A program made the position numbers and the translations under genes. From Sphingomonadales bacterium (GTDB lineage Bacteria; Pseudomonadota; Alphaproteobacteria; SMXS01), in NCBI GenBank assembly GCA_022844405.1, contig JALHLV010000009.1, forward strand, positions 67,001 through 131,000: 64,000 bases of DNA. Reading direction: 5' to 3'. The notes below the pieces were generated by a model, which was not told where the DNA came from, searched no databases, and saw only the letters and a program-made list of their open reading frames with translations. Positions 23,903-32,942 of the stretch are shown piece after piece; the stretch's first letter is position 1; each line of letters starts with the position of its first letter.

Positions 23903-25426
23903 CTAGATGACCACGCGGCCGGCGGCCGTCGCGCCGACTTTCTTGACGACCTGTTCCCTCAGCTTGGCCCGGTCGATCTTGCCGCCGCCGGTGCGCGGGA
24001 ACTGCTTGACGAACAGATAGCCGCCCGGCGCCTGGGCCGCGCCGACCTTGTCGATGCAGTGGCTGTGGAACGCCTGGGCGTCGGGTTTGCCGCTGGCAAT
24101 GATCACGGCGATGATGTCGGAGACGCCCTGACGGGTCAGCCCGACCACCGCGGCCTCGCGCACGCCCGGATGGGACATCAGCGCCAGTTCGACCGTCGTC
24201 GGCATGACGTCGACGCCGCGGCGCCGCACCACTTCCGACACCCGGCCGCGCAGGTAGACGAAGCCATCGGCATCGATCGCCCCGAGATCGCCGGTATAGC
24301 ACCAGCCGTCGCGGAAGCCCTCGAAGCGGCCCTGCGGCGCCTCGCTGATCACATGCGGCGAGACGCCCGATCCACGGCACCGCAGATAGCCGGTCACGCC
24401 CGGCGCCACCGGCCGGTCCGAGGAATCGACGATCTCGACCTCGACGCCGGCGAACAGCCGTCCGACGCTGTCGGCGTGATCCAGCATGTCTTCGGGGCGC
24501 AAGACGCTGATCAGGCCGAAATTCGAGCCGCCATACGCCTCCGAAAAGTTGGGCGTGACCCGGGTGATCATGTCCCGCTTCGCCCGCGCCGCCAGCGGCG
24601 TGCCCAGGGACAGGATCGCGCGGGCCTTCGGCAGCAGCATGCCGTCCTCCGGCGCACAGGAAATCAGATCCTCGCACATCGCCGACGTCAGGATCAGCAC
24701 GGTATCGTCCTGCGCGCTCACCGCGCGCACGAAGTCCATCAGCTTGACGTATTCGGGCAGCACCGTGACCCGGCCGCCGTTCCCCAGCCGGTTCATCAGC
24801 GTGTAGAGGAAACCGCCGAAGCTCATGCTGGAGGTCAGCAGGAAATTGCCGGTGCCGTCGTTGGAGAACACGCCGACCGCGCCGAGCGCCTCCAGATAGT
24901 CCTCCATCCGGCGAAGCTGCTGTTTGTGGCCAAGCGGATAGCCCTTCGGCTGGCCTGTGCTGCCCGACGAAAGCGCGATGTCGAACGGCTCGAAACCGTC
25001 CGGATGCCTGTGGTCGCCCTTGAACGCCGACAGGCCGGCGCGCCAGTCCAGCCCGACCATGACGCACCGGATGGCGCCCAGCGACCGGGCCGGCGGCTCG
25101 ATGAACAGCGTCCTGATCTTCAGCGTCTCGATCATGCCGTCGAATTTCCGGCCACCTTCATGGGTGCCGAACTCCACCTTCGCCGCGCCCACGCGCATCA
25201 GCGCCAACGACAGGATGATATGGTCGATGCTGTTGGTCATCCGCACGCCGACCGGATCGCCGGGCGCGATGCCCAGGCTGTTCAGCCACACGCTGGCCCG
25301 GCCGACGAGATCGGCCAGTTGCTTCCATGTCAGCTTCGTATAGGCGTCGGCGAGGGCGATCGCCTTCGGACGGCTGGCGGCGTGCGCGAAGATGGTGTCG
25401 GTGAAATTGGCGAAGGATTCTGGCAA
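23903..25426 (-). CDS. AMP-dependent acyl-CoA synthetase/ligase
   Basis: A 507-residue ANL-superfamily enzyme. The P-loop is SSGSTGQPKG; EAYGGSNFG is the aromatic/Thr core region; YTGDLGAIDADGFVYLRGR is the ADP-binding hinge motif, where Asp contacts ribose; GGGKIDRAKLR contains the C-terminal catalytic Lys. It forms an acyl-adenylate and then a thioester with CoA from a fatty or aromatic acid. No ATG is usable; the start is TTG at 25426, with AGGAAAG seven bases upstream. It follows the protease gene by 87 bases on the same strand and may belong to that transcript. Confidence 0.9.
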   Translation of the reverse strand: MPESFANFTDTIFAHAASRPKAIALADAYTKLTWKQLADLVGRASVWLNSLGIAPGDPVGVRMTNSIDHIILSLALMRVGAAKVEFGTHEGGRKFDGMIETLKIRTLFIEPPARSLGAIRCVMVGLDWRAGLSAFKGDHRHPDGFEPFDIALSSGSTGQPKGYPLGHKQQLRRMEDYLEALGAVGVFSNDGTGNFLLTSSMSFGGFLYTLMNRLGNGGRVTVLPEYVKLMDFVRAVSAQDDTVLILTSAMCEDLISCAPEDGMLLPKARAILSLGTPLAARAKRDMITRVTPNFSEAYGGSNFGLISVLRPEDMLDHADSVGRLFAGVEVEIVDSSDRPVAPGVTGYLRCRGSGVSPHVISEAPQGRFEGFRDGWCYTGDLGAIDADGFVYLRGRVSEVVRRRGVDVMPTTVELALMSHPGVREAAVVGLTRQGVSDIIAVIIASGKPDAQAFHSHCIDKVGAAQAPGGYLFVKQFPRTGGGKIDRAKLREQVVKKVGATAAGRVVI

Positions 25427-25513
25427 GGGGCGGCTTTCCTGTAGGGCGTCGATGATCGGCGCGCGGCACCTTCGCTCATTTGCCGCCCGTTCGGCAAGCA
25501 GGACGAGCGCGGC

Positions 25514-26263
25514 CTATTGCCGCAGCACCAGCCGGTCGCCGGTCACCTGGTAGCCGGACAGCCGGTTGAGGAAGCTCATGCCGAGCAGCGAGCCCTGCAT
25601 GTCGCCTTCGACCACCATGGCGTCCACGTAGCGGAGGTCGATGGGACCGATGGCGACGCTGTCGAGGGTGACCGGCGCGCCGCGCGTCGTGCCGTTGGCC
25701 GTGCTGACGAGCCGGTTGAAATCCCGCTCCGACGGCGTGATGCCGAGGCGCCGCGCGTCGTCGCGGCTGAGCGCGATGACGCTGGCGCCGGTGTCGACCA
25801 TGAACATGATCTTCTTGCCTTCGACCTCGGCCTCGGCGAAGAAGTGGCCGCCCTGGGCATAGAGAGTGACCGCTTTCTCGGCCGGCGTGATGGTGGCGAC
25901 GCCCTGCGCCGGCATGGCGTTGCCGATGACCCGGTCCCGCGCCATGCCGAACTCGCCGCGGAAGGCGTAGAGCAGCGCCACGCCGGAGCCGATGGCGACC
26001 CAGATCGCGATGTGACGGAGCGTGCGGCCGGGGCTTTCGGCGACGCTGGCGCCGAGGCTCACGATCAGGACGGACAGCAGGATGAGCAGGTAGACCAGCC
26101 GCGGCGCATCGTACTTGACGCCCGGCGCATTGGGGAACGCCACCAGCAGGCCGACGACCAGCCCGGCGACCAGCACGAGCAGGATCAGCGCCCAGAAGCA
26201 GCCGCCCTTGCCCTTCGGTGGCTCGTCGTAGTGGTGTTGCCAACCGGGTTGCGGCGCCGCCAT
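25514..26263 (-). CDS. Membrane-anchored retropepsin-like aspartic protease
   Basis: A 249-residue protein. Three hydrophobic stretches (about residues 22-42, 55-72 and 85-100) are followed by a periplasmic domain with FMVDTGASVIALS, the active-site DTG of clan AA aspartic proteases. The match is to the TIGR02281/retropepsin-like family common in Alphaproteobacteria, which works as a dimer with one DTG per chain; DLRYVDAMVV and LLGMSFLNRL complete the fold. The ATG at 26263 is one base after the stop of the quinohaemoprotein gene, so the two are coupled. It may process a protein of the neighbouring periplasmic redox system; that is inference. Confidence 0.88.
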   Translation of the reverse strand: MAAPQPGWQHHYDEPPKGKGGCFWALILLVLVAGLVVGLLVAFPNAPGVKYDAPRLVYLLILLSVLIVSLGASVAESPGRTLRHIAIWVAIGSGVALLYAFRGEFGMARDRVIGNAMPAQGVATITPAEKAVTLYAQGGHFFAEAEVEGKKIMFMVDTGASVIALSRDDARRLGITPSERDFNRLVSTANGTTRGAPVTLDSVAIGPIDLRYVDAMVVEGDMQGSLLGMSFLNRLSGYQVTGDRLVLRQ

Positions 26264-26264
26264 C

Positions 26265-28229
26265 CTACTTGCCGTACACCAGCATGACGTTGCCCGGCAT
26301 GTGGAAGTACAGGCCATAGCCGGAGTTCACGAACAGCATCCCGTTGGCGGTGATGGGGCCCGACGAGCCGCCGAGCGAGCCGCCATGGGCTTCCTCGCCC
26401 GAAACGGTCATCACCGGCGGCGCGGTGTCGCGCTGCCACACGATCTGGCCGGTGGCGCTGTCATGGATGCGCAGCACGCCGTCCATGGAGCCGGCCAGCA
26501 CCACGCCGGGCGCCGCCGTCACCGCCTGCGAGATGCCGGCGTGGCAGAACTCGCGGCCCGCGCAGCCGGCGCCCGCGTAGGGTTGCTTCCAGATAAACCG
26601 ACCGGTCTTCATATCGAGGCCGTAAAGGCCGGGACGGCCGGCTTCCTGGTAGGTGCGGCCATCGGGCGCATCGTTGATGCCGACGAACAGGGTATCGCCC
26701 TCGGCGGCCATGCCGAAATGCACGCCGCCCTGGATGGCGCCGCGGCCCACCCGGTTCCGCCAGACCACCTTGCCGGTGTCCGGATCGACCGCATGCACCT
26801 CGCCCGACTTCTGACCACCGATCACCAGCTCGCGGCCGTCGCTCAGGGTCACCAGCAGGACGGCGGCGCCGAAGTCGAAATCGGGGCCGTTTTCCGCCGG
26901 GCAGTTGTCGTCGTGCACGGTGTCGCAGGCGCCGTTCCAGGCATCGTTCGCGGTGCCCTGGTGGGTCCACTTCACCTTGCCGGTATCCATGTCCACGGCG
27001 AACATGGCGTCGCTGGTCAGGGTCGCCGGCGACGACAGGTTCTCGGCGGTGCCGAAATAAATCTGGCGGCGCTTGGCGTCGATGGCCGGCGCATTCCACA
27101 CCGCCGCGCCCGACGGGCCGTAATTGTCGGTGCCCGAGCGGTTCTTGCCGGTCAGCTTCGGTGCTTCAGCGACGGTGAAGGTCTGCCAGACATGTTTCCC
27201 GGTGGCCGCGTCATAGGCCACCACGGACCCGCGGAACTTGCAGCATTCGTATTTCGGGTCGGTCGGCGGGCCGGTCTCCAGCGACGACACCGGCACGAAC
27301 AGCCGACCCTCGAACAGCGACGGGCTGCCGGTGATGGTGGCGTTGGGATGGCCGTCCGGCCGGTCGCGCCAGATCAGCTTGCCGGTCCTGGCCTCGATGG
27401 CATAGACGTTGCCCAGGATGTCGCCGAAGTAGGCGCGCGGCCGCGCGGCCCTGTCGCCCGCCGTCCACGGCTCGATGACGATGGCCGTGCGCACCTCGCC
27501 CGCGGCCTCGAACGTCCAGCGCATGCAGCCGGTCCGCTGGTCGAGCGCATAGACCTTGCCGTTCTGCGCGCCCACATGCACCGCGCCGCCCGCCAGGCTG
27601 GGCTGCGAGCGGGCGCGGTTGGCGCCCGGATAGGCGAACGCCCATTTCAGCGACAGCGACGGAAAGTCGGCTTTCGCCAGCGGCCGCGATTCGGCCGGGA
27701 TCAGCCGGGTATTGGTGGGATCCAGGCCCCAGTTGCCGCCGACGGGACCGTCGCCGACATCAAAGACAGACCTGTCTGCCTTGCAGGGCGGCGGCTCGGC
27801 GATCCGGGCCTCGCCCAGCCTCTTGCCGGAAAGATACTCGGCGACCTGCACCTTCTGCTCTTGGCTGAGCGCGGTGGCGTTCTCCTTCATGACACCGGTG
27901 TTCAGCGACCGCATGATCGCCTCGGCCGTCATCATCGAGATCATCGATTCGTGCGGCGCCTTGGCCATGCCGCCCTCATGGCAGGTGGCGCAGGCCTCCT
28001 TGTAGATCGCGTGGCCCGGCAGGGCTTCGCGCGCCCGCTTGGCCTCGGCCAGACGCTCCATGCTCTCGCTGGCGGCGCGGTCGACGCCGAACGCCGGCCC
28101 CTCGGCCTTCGACTCGACGTCTTCGGGCGGTTTGTCGGCGGATTGGCCGCATGCGGCGAGCGACAGGGCCAGCAGCACGGCCAATCCCGACTCGCGGATC
28201 GCCGGCACGACCACGCCCCTGAACGTCAT
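26265..28229 (-). CDS. PQQ/haem c lipoprotein dehydrogenase, second copy (PVA-dehydrogenase type)
   Basis: A 654-residue quinohaemoprotein. LSLAAC (22-27) is a lipobox; C80-A-T-C-H84 is a haem c site in an N-terminal cytochrome domain; residues from about 150 form a PQQ beta-propeller with repeated TGK-x-x-W motifs and an adjacent Cys pair in ECCKF, typical of PQQ alcohol dehydrogenases. The overall layout and motifs such as NRSGTDNYGPSG fit cytochrome-type polyvinyl alcohol dehydrogenases. It should oxidise an alcohol in the periplasm and pass electrons to the respiratory chain. Its ATG overlaps the stop of the paralogue upstream (ATGA), so the pair arose by tandem duplication and is co-translated. 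Confidence 0.9.
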   Translation of the reverse strand: MTFRGVVVPAIRESGLAVLLALSLAACGQSADKPPEDVESKAEGPAFGVDRAASESMERLAEAKRAREALPGHAIYKEACATCHEGGMAKAPHESMISMMTAEAIMRSLNTGVMKENATALSQEQKVQVAEYLSGKRLGEARIAEPPPCKADRSVFDVGDGPVGGNWGLDPTNTRLIPAESRPLAKADFPSLSLKWAFAYPGANRARSQPSLAGGAVHVGAQNGKVYALDQRTGCMRWTFEAAGEVRTAIVIEPWTAGDRAARPRAYFGDILGNVYAIEARTGKLIWRDRPDGHPNATITGSPSLFEGRLFVPVSSLETGPPTDPKYECCKFRGSVVAYDAATGKHVWQTFTVAEAPKLTGKNRSGTDNYGPSGAAVWNAPAIDAKRRQIYFGTAENLSSPATLTSDAMFAVDMDTGKVKWTHQGTANDAWNGACDTVHDDNCPAENGPDFDFGAAVLLVTLSDGRELVIGGQKSGEVHAVDPDTGKVVWRNRVGRGAIQGGVHFGMAAEGDTLFVGINDAPDGRTYQEAGRPGLYGLDMKTGRFIWKQPYAGAGCAGREFCHAGISQAVTAAPGVVLAGSMDGVLRIHDSATGQIVWQRDTAPPVMTVSGEEAHGGSLGGSSGPITANGMLFVNSGYGLYFHMPGNVMLVYGK

Positions 28230-30148
28230 CACTTGTCTCCGGGACCGAAGACCAGCAGCACGTTGCCCGGCATGTGACCATAGATGCCATAGCCCGAATT
28301 GACGAACAGGCGGCCGTTCCCCACGACCGGGCCGGCGGCGCCGCCGATCGAGCCGCCATGGGCCTTGGCGCCGCTGGTGGCGGTCACCTCGGCCGTGGTG
28401 TCGTTCTCCCACAGCACCGCGCCGGTCGCGCCGTCGTGGATGCGCAGCATGCCGTCCATGCCGCCCGCCAGGACCAGGCCGGGCAGCGCGGTAATGGCGG
28501 CGGAGATGCCGGGCTCGCAGAACTTGCGGCCCTTGCAGACATCGACCGCCGGCCACTTCCAGGCGTACTGGCCGGTCTTCATGTCGACGGCGTAGAGTCC
28601 GGGCCGCCGGGGTTCCGGATAGGTGCGGCCATCCTCGCCGTCGCTGATCGGCACGTAGAGGATGTCGCCCTCGGCCGCCATGCCGAAATGGATGCCGCCC
28701 TGGATGCCGCCGCGGCCGACCTTGACGTTCCACGCCAGCTTGCCGGTGGCCGCATCGAGTGCCGTGACCACGCCCGACTTCTGGCCGCCCAGCACCAGGT
28801 CGCGCCCGTCGCTGAGTGACGCCAGAATGGTGGCCGCGCCGAAGTCGAAGTCCGGGCCGTTCTCCCTGGGGCAATTGTCCGGCGTCTTGCTGTCGCACGA
28901 CGTATTCCAGGCGTCGTTCGGCGTCGCCTGGTAGCTCCAGTTGACCTTGCCGCTCTTCAGGTCGATGGCGAAGATCGCGTCGCTGGTCAGGGTGGCGGGC
29001 GACGAATAGTTCTCGCCGGTGCCGACATAGAGCTGGCCGCGCTTTTCGTCGATCGCCGGGCTGTTCCAGATCGGCGCGCCCGACGGGCCATACGTGTCGG
29101 TGCCCGACCTGTTCTTGCCGGTGACCGCGGCCGGCGTCTCGATGGTGTAGGTCTGCCAGAGCTTCTCGCCCGTGGCGGCCTGGTAGGCGACCACCGAGCC
29201 GCGGAACTTGCAGCATTCGAACTTGGGGTCGATCGCGGGCGTCACCTCAAGCGACGACACCGGCACATACAGCCGGCCACCATGCAGCGACGGCGTGCCG
29301 GTGATCGTCGCGTTGGGATGGCTGTCGGCGCGGACACGCCACAGCTCGCGGCCGGTGAAAGCCTCGATGCCGTAGACGTTGCCGAGCAGGTCGCCGAAAT
29401 GGAGCATCGGTCTGGCCTGCGCATCGCCCGACGTCCAGGGGCTGATCGCAATGCCGGTCCGCACTTCGGCCGATGCGTGATAGGTCCAGCGCACGCAGCC
29501 GCTCGCCTGGTCCAGCGCGAACACCGTCCCGTCATGGCTGCCGACGAACACGGCGCCGGCGGCCAGCGTCGGCTGCGACCGGGCGCGCAGGGCGTCCGGA
29601 TAGGCGAACGCCCATAGCAGCTTCAGCCTGGGCAGGTCGGTCTTCGACAGACCGGCCGTGCGCGCGTCGATCAGCCGCGTGTTGGTGCGCTGCAGCCCCC
29701 AGTTGGTGGTGGCGGGCGGCGCCATGCGGTCGAACGCGGCGGCCTTGCCGGTGCAGGCCGGCCCGACCTGGGCCGAGGCGTTGCCGAAGGCGCGGCCGGC
29801 CAGGTACTGCGAGACGTCGCGCTTCTGCTTGTCATCGAGGCTGGCGGCCTCGTCCTGCATGACACCTGCCGTCACCGCCCGGTAGATGGATTCGGGAGAC
29901 ATGATCTGCAGCATGGAGATATGCGGCGCCTTGTCGACCTGGCCCTCGTGGCAACTGGCGCACACCGCCTGGTACACCGACTTGCCGGCATCGGCCGTCG
30001 CGGCGTTCAGCGCCGCCGGCGCGGCGGTCGACGCGGGCGGATCAGCGGGCGCGGACGCCGCCGGCGCGTCGTCGGGCTTGCCAGAATCCCCGCAGGCCGA
30101 CAGCAGGCAGGCAAGAACGCCCGCAGCGACCAGAAACATCCGATTCAT
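28229..30148 (-). CDS. PQQ/haem c lipoprotein dehydrogenase, first copy (PVA-dehydrogenase type)
   Basis: A 639-residue paralogue of the next gene, with the same order: lipobox LLSAC (Cys19), an Ala/Pro-rich linker, haem site C63-A-S-C-H67, then a PQQ propeller with ECCKF, GTDTYGPSG, NDAWN and GGIQGGIHFGMAAEG. The ATG at 30148 has GGGGGAG upstream. The two copies are clearly related along their whole length but differ throughout, so they may have different alcohol substrates. They follow the molybdenum hydroxylase genes on the same strand. Export needs Sec and lipid attachment; PQQ must come from elsewhere, as no pqq genes are in the window. Confidence 0.9.
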   Translation of the reverse strand: MNRMFLVAAGVLACLLSACGDSGKPDDAPAASAPADPPASTAAPAALNAATADAGKSVYQAVCASCHEGQVDKAPHISMLQIMSPESIYRAVTAGVMQDEAASLDDKQKRDVSQYLAGRAFGNASAQVGPACTGKAAAFDRMAPPATTNWGLQRTNTRLIDARTAGLSKTDLPRLKLLWAFAYPDALRARSQPTLAAGAVFVGSHDGTVFALDQASGCVRWTYHASAEVRTGIAISPWTSGDAQARPMLHFGDLLGNVYGIEAFTGRELWRVRADSHPNATITGTPSLHGGRLYVPVSSLEVTPAIDPKFECCKFRGSVVAYQAATGEKLWQTYTIETPAAVTGKNRSGTDTYGPSGAPIWNSPAIDEKRGQLYVGTGENYSSPATLTSDAIFAIDLKSGKVNWSYQATPNDAWNTSCDSKTPDNCPRENGPDFDFGAATILASLSDGRDLVLGGQKSGVVTALDAATGKLAWNVKVGRGGIQGGIHFGMAAEGDILYVPISDGEDGRTYPEPRRPGLYAVDMKTGQYAWKWPAVDVCKGRKFCEPGISAAITALPGLVLAGGMDGMLRIHDGATGAVLWENDTTAEVTATSGAKAHGGSIGGAAGPVVGNGRLFVNSGYGIYGHMPGNVLLVFGPGDK

Positions 30149-30234
30149 CGTCACGCTCTCCCCCATGCAGACTGGATCGTGCCATGGGCTCGGGGGGCGG
30201 TGCAAGCACCCGTGCCGGGCGGCGACACCGATCG

Positions 30235-32379
30235 TCAGGCGAAGCCGATTCCCTCGTCCATCAGCGGCAGCTTGCGGATGCGCTTGCCGCCGGCGGCGAC
30301 GATGGCGTTGGTCAGCGCCGGCGCCAGCGGCGGCACGCCCGGCTCGGTGATGCCGCCGATGGGGCCGCCTTCCATGATGTGCACCGACACCGGCGGAACC
30401 TGCGGCATCAGCACCATCCTGTAGGTGTCGAAATCCCGCTGGACCGCGGCGCCGTCCTTGATGTCGATGCGGCCGAACATGGCGGCCGTGAGCGCGAAGA
30501 TCATGCCGCCCTCGATCTGCGCCTCGATGCCCCTGGGGTTGACGGCAATGCCGCAGTCCACCGCCGCCGTCAGCTTCACCAGCCTGATCGTCGCCGGGCT
30601 CGGCATGGTCAGCTCGACGACCTGGGCGCAGATCGAGCCGAAGCTTTCGTGCACCGCGATGCCGCGGCCGTGCCCGGCGGGCGGCGGCGTATCCCAGCCG
30701 GCCTCCTTGGCGGCCCGCTCCAGCACCGCCAGGTGACGCGGATAGGCGGTCATCAGCGAGCGGCGGTAGGCCACCGGATCCTTGCCGGTCTCGCGCGCCA
30801 GTTCGTCAATGAAGCTTTCGATGAAGAAGGCGTTGTAGCTGTGCGGCACCGACCGCCAGAAGCCCAGCGGCACGCCGGCCTGCGGCATGGCATAGTCGAG
30901 CTTCTGGTTGGGCAGGCTGTAACGCGGCGCGTCGGCGCCGAAGACCGAGATCGGATCGACGCCGTTGAGGATGCGCGCCGGCGTAAGCTGCTCGGCGATG
31001 GACGGCACCACCAGCCGGTTGTCCCACAGCGCCGGCAGGCCGGCCTCGTCGAGCCCGGCGGTCAGCTTGCTGAGCGCGCAGGGCCGCAGCATGCCGTGGG
31101 TCATGTCCTCCTGGCGGGTCCAGATCACCTTGACCGGCTTGCCCATGGCCTGCGAGGCGACGATGGCCGGCCGGATGAAGCCCATGCCGATGCGCCGGCC
31201 GAAGCCGCCGCCCATGTACGGGACGTGGATGTTGACATTCTCGGGCCGGACCTTGAACTCCTCGGCGATGGAATAGCGCTCGCGGCCGGCGTTCTGGGTC
31301 GGCGCCCAGACCTCGATCTTTTCGCCCTGTACCCAGGCGGTCGCGTTCATCGGCTCCATCGTCGCGTGGTGCAGGAACGGCACCTGGTAGGTGGCGCTGA
31401 AGGACTTCTTCACCGACTTGGCGGCCGACTTGGTATCGCCCCGGTCGACCGCGACCGCGCCCGGCTTCTTCAACGCCGCCTGCATGGCCGTGTCGATGGT
31501 GGCGGTGGCGTTCTTGGCGTTTGGACCCGGCTCCCATTGCGGCGCGAGGGCGGCAGCGCCCTTCTTCGCCGGCCAGAAGCCGGTGGCGACGACGATGAAA
31601 TAGTCGTCCTTGGGGATGACCCGCAGCACGCCGCGGACCGCCATGGCCGGCGCCGGATCGAGCGCTTTGAGCTTGCCGCCGAACACCGGGCAATGGACCA
31701 CGGTGCCGACCAGCAGGTCGGCCATGCCGACGTCGATACCGAACACGGCGGCGCCGGTGGCATGGGCGCGGGCATCGAGCCGGTTTGTCGGCTTGCCGAC
31801 CAGCTTGCGGTCGGCGGCCGCCTTGAGCGGTACGTTCTGCGGCGGCGTCAGCAGCGCGGCGCCGCGCGCCAGGTTGCCGAAGGTTTCCGTCTTGCCGCTG
31901 GGGTGCGACACGACGCCGTTCTTGGCCGTGCATTCGCTGACCGGCACGGCCCAGCGGTTGGCCGCCGCCTGGACCATCAGCTGCCGCGCCGTCGCGCCCG
32001 CCTTCGACAGCGGCTCGAAATTGACCCGCACCGAGCGGCTGCCGCCGGTGCCCATGGCCGCGGGCTCCATGCCGTTCACCGGGACCGCGGCGGCCTGGAC
32101 CACCTTGATCTTGCTCCAGTCGGCCTCCAGCTCCTCGGCGACGATCATTGGCAGCGAGGTCTGCACGCCCTGGCCCATCTCGGCCTGGTGCAGGGTGATG
32201 GTGACCGTGCCGTCCGGGTCGATCTGGACGAACGTGTTGAGGCGGCCCGGCTGGGCGGGCGCGACCTGCTGGCCGACCGCGTCGAACACCGGGATGGAGA
32301 CGCCCAGTACGAGGCCGCCCGTGGCGACGGACGCGCCCTTGAGGAACGTGCGGCGGGAAACATTGACGATCTGTGTCAT
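30235..32379 (-). CDS. Molybdopterin-binding subunit of an aldehyde/xanthine oxidoreductase (IorB-like)
   Basis: A 714-residue protein starting with a twin-arginine signal (SRRTFLKGASVATGG), so the enzyme is exported folded. HQAEMGQGVQTSLPMI, YMGGGFGRRIG and the C-terminal IEGGMIFALTAA-GGITEPGVPP segments are molybdopterin-contact loops of the isoquinoline 1-oxidoreductase beta-subunit type, in which two halves of the catalytic domain are arranged in one chain. It hydroxylates an aldehyde or N-heterocycle using water. It pairs with the 2Fe-2S subunit ten bases upstream. With the quinohaemoproteins downstream it could oxidise an aldehyde made from an alcohol; this coupling is inferred. Confidence 0.9.
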   Translation of the reverse strand: MTQIVNVSRRTFLKGASVATGGLVLGVSIPVFDAVGQQVAPAQPGRLNTFVQIDPDGTVTITLHQAEMGQGVQTSLPMIVAEELEADWSKIKVVQAAAVPVNGMEPAAMGTGGSRSVRVNFEPLSKAGATARQLMVQAAANRWAVPVSECTAKNGVVSHPSGKTETFGNLARGAALLTPPQNVPLKAAADRKLVGKPTNRLDARAHATGAAVFGIDVGMADLLVGTVVHCPVFGGKLKALDPAPAMAVRGVLRVIPKDDYFIVVATGFWPAKKGAAALAPQWEPGPNAKNATATIDTAMQAALKKPGAVAVDRGDTKSAAKSVKKSFSATYQVPFLHHATMEPMNATAWVQGEKIEVWAPTQNAGRERYSIAEEFKVRPENVNIHVPYMGGGFGRRIGMGFIRPAIVASQAMGKPVKVIWTRQEDMTHGMLRPCALSKLTAGLDEAGLPALWDNRLVVPSIAEQLTPARILNGVDPISVFGADAPRYSLPNQKLDYAMPQAGVPLGFWRSVPHSYNAFFIESFIDELARETGKDPVAYRRSLMTAYPRHLAVLERAAKEAGWDTPPPAGHGRGIAVHESFGSICAQVVELTMPSPATIRLVKLTAAVDCGIAVNPRGIEAQIEGGMIFALTAAMFGRIDIKDGAAVQRDFDTYRMVLMPQVPPVSVHIMEGGPIGGITEPGVPPLAPALTNAIVAAGGKRIRKLPLMDEGIGFA

Positions 32380-32389
32380 GCCGGCGCTC

Positions 32390-32836
32390 CTAAACCTGGC
32401 CCGAGGCGCGCTTGATCGCGGCCCGGATGCGGTTGTAGGTGCCGCAGCGGCAGATGTTGGTCATGGCCTTGTCGATGTCGGCGTCGGTCGGCTTGGCGCC
32501 GCCCGCGATCAGCGCCGCGGCGGTCATGATCTGCCCCGCCTGGCAGTAGCCGCACTGCGAGACGTCGCCCTCGACCCAGGCGTTCTGCAGCGGATGCGAG
32601 TCGCCCAGCGCCTCGATGGTGATGACCTCGCGGTCGCCGGCGTCCTGCGCGGTGACGGCGCAGCTCCGCGTCACCACGCCGCCCAGATGGATCGTGCAGG
32701 CGCCGCAGATGCCCGCGTCGCAGCCATATTTGGTGCCGGTCAGCCCCAGGCTGTCGCGCAGAACCCACAGCAGCGGCGTGTCCCCATCCACATCCACAGT
32801 GTGCTGCGAGCCGTTCACCTTGATCGAAAACGCCAT
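32390..32836 (-). CDS. Two-2Fe-2S-cluster subunit of a molybdenum hydroxylase (IorA-like)
   Basis: A 148-residue electron-transfer subunit. GCDAGICGACTIH is the plant-type 2Fe-2S motif; CGYCQAGQ and CRCGTYNRIRAAI bind the second cluster. It carries electrons from the molybdenum site of the partner encoded just downstream to an external acceptor, often a cytochrome c; tandem quinohaemoproteins with haem c domains lie in the same unit. It has no signal of its own and probably rides out with the Tat-exported partner. GGGGA precedes the ATG. Confidence 0.92.
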   Translation of the reverse strand: MAFSIKVNGSQHTVDVDGDTPLLWVLRDSLGLTGTKYGCDAGICGACTIHLGGVVTRSCAVTAQDAGDREVITIEALGDSHPLQNAWVEGDVSQCGYCQAGQIMTAAALIAGGAKPTDADIDKAMTNICRCGTYNRIRAAIKRASGQV

Positions 32837-32878
32837 GAAATCCCCAATCCCCCTCAGAACGGCCGATGACTACGGGCG

Positions 32879-32907
32879 AAAGTAGAGGCAATTGTGGCAT
32901 ACGCCAA
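32879..32907 (-). promoter_or_regulatory. Candidate promoter of the periplasmic redox operon
   Basis: TTGGCG (32902-32907) and TACTTT (32879-32884) are 17 bases apart on the minus strand, 43 bases before the ATG of the 2Fe-2S subunit. It would drive the Mo-hydroxylase, quinohaemoprotein and protease genes. Confidence 0.4.
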
Positions 32908-32942
32908 CCGCCCGTCATCCTTCGGCCGCTTCGGCGCCGCTT

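Noticed and set aside
23711-25444. Plus-strand frame opposite the acyl-CoA synthetase
   Set aside because: Antisense of a gene with all ANL motifs; composition typical of a GC-rich antisense frame.
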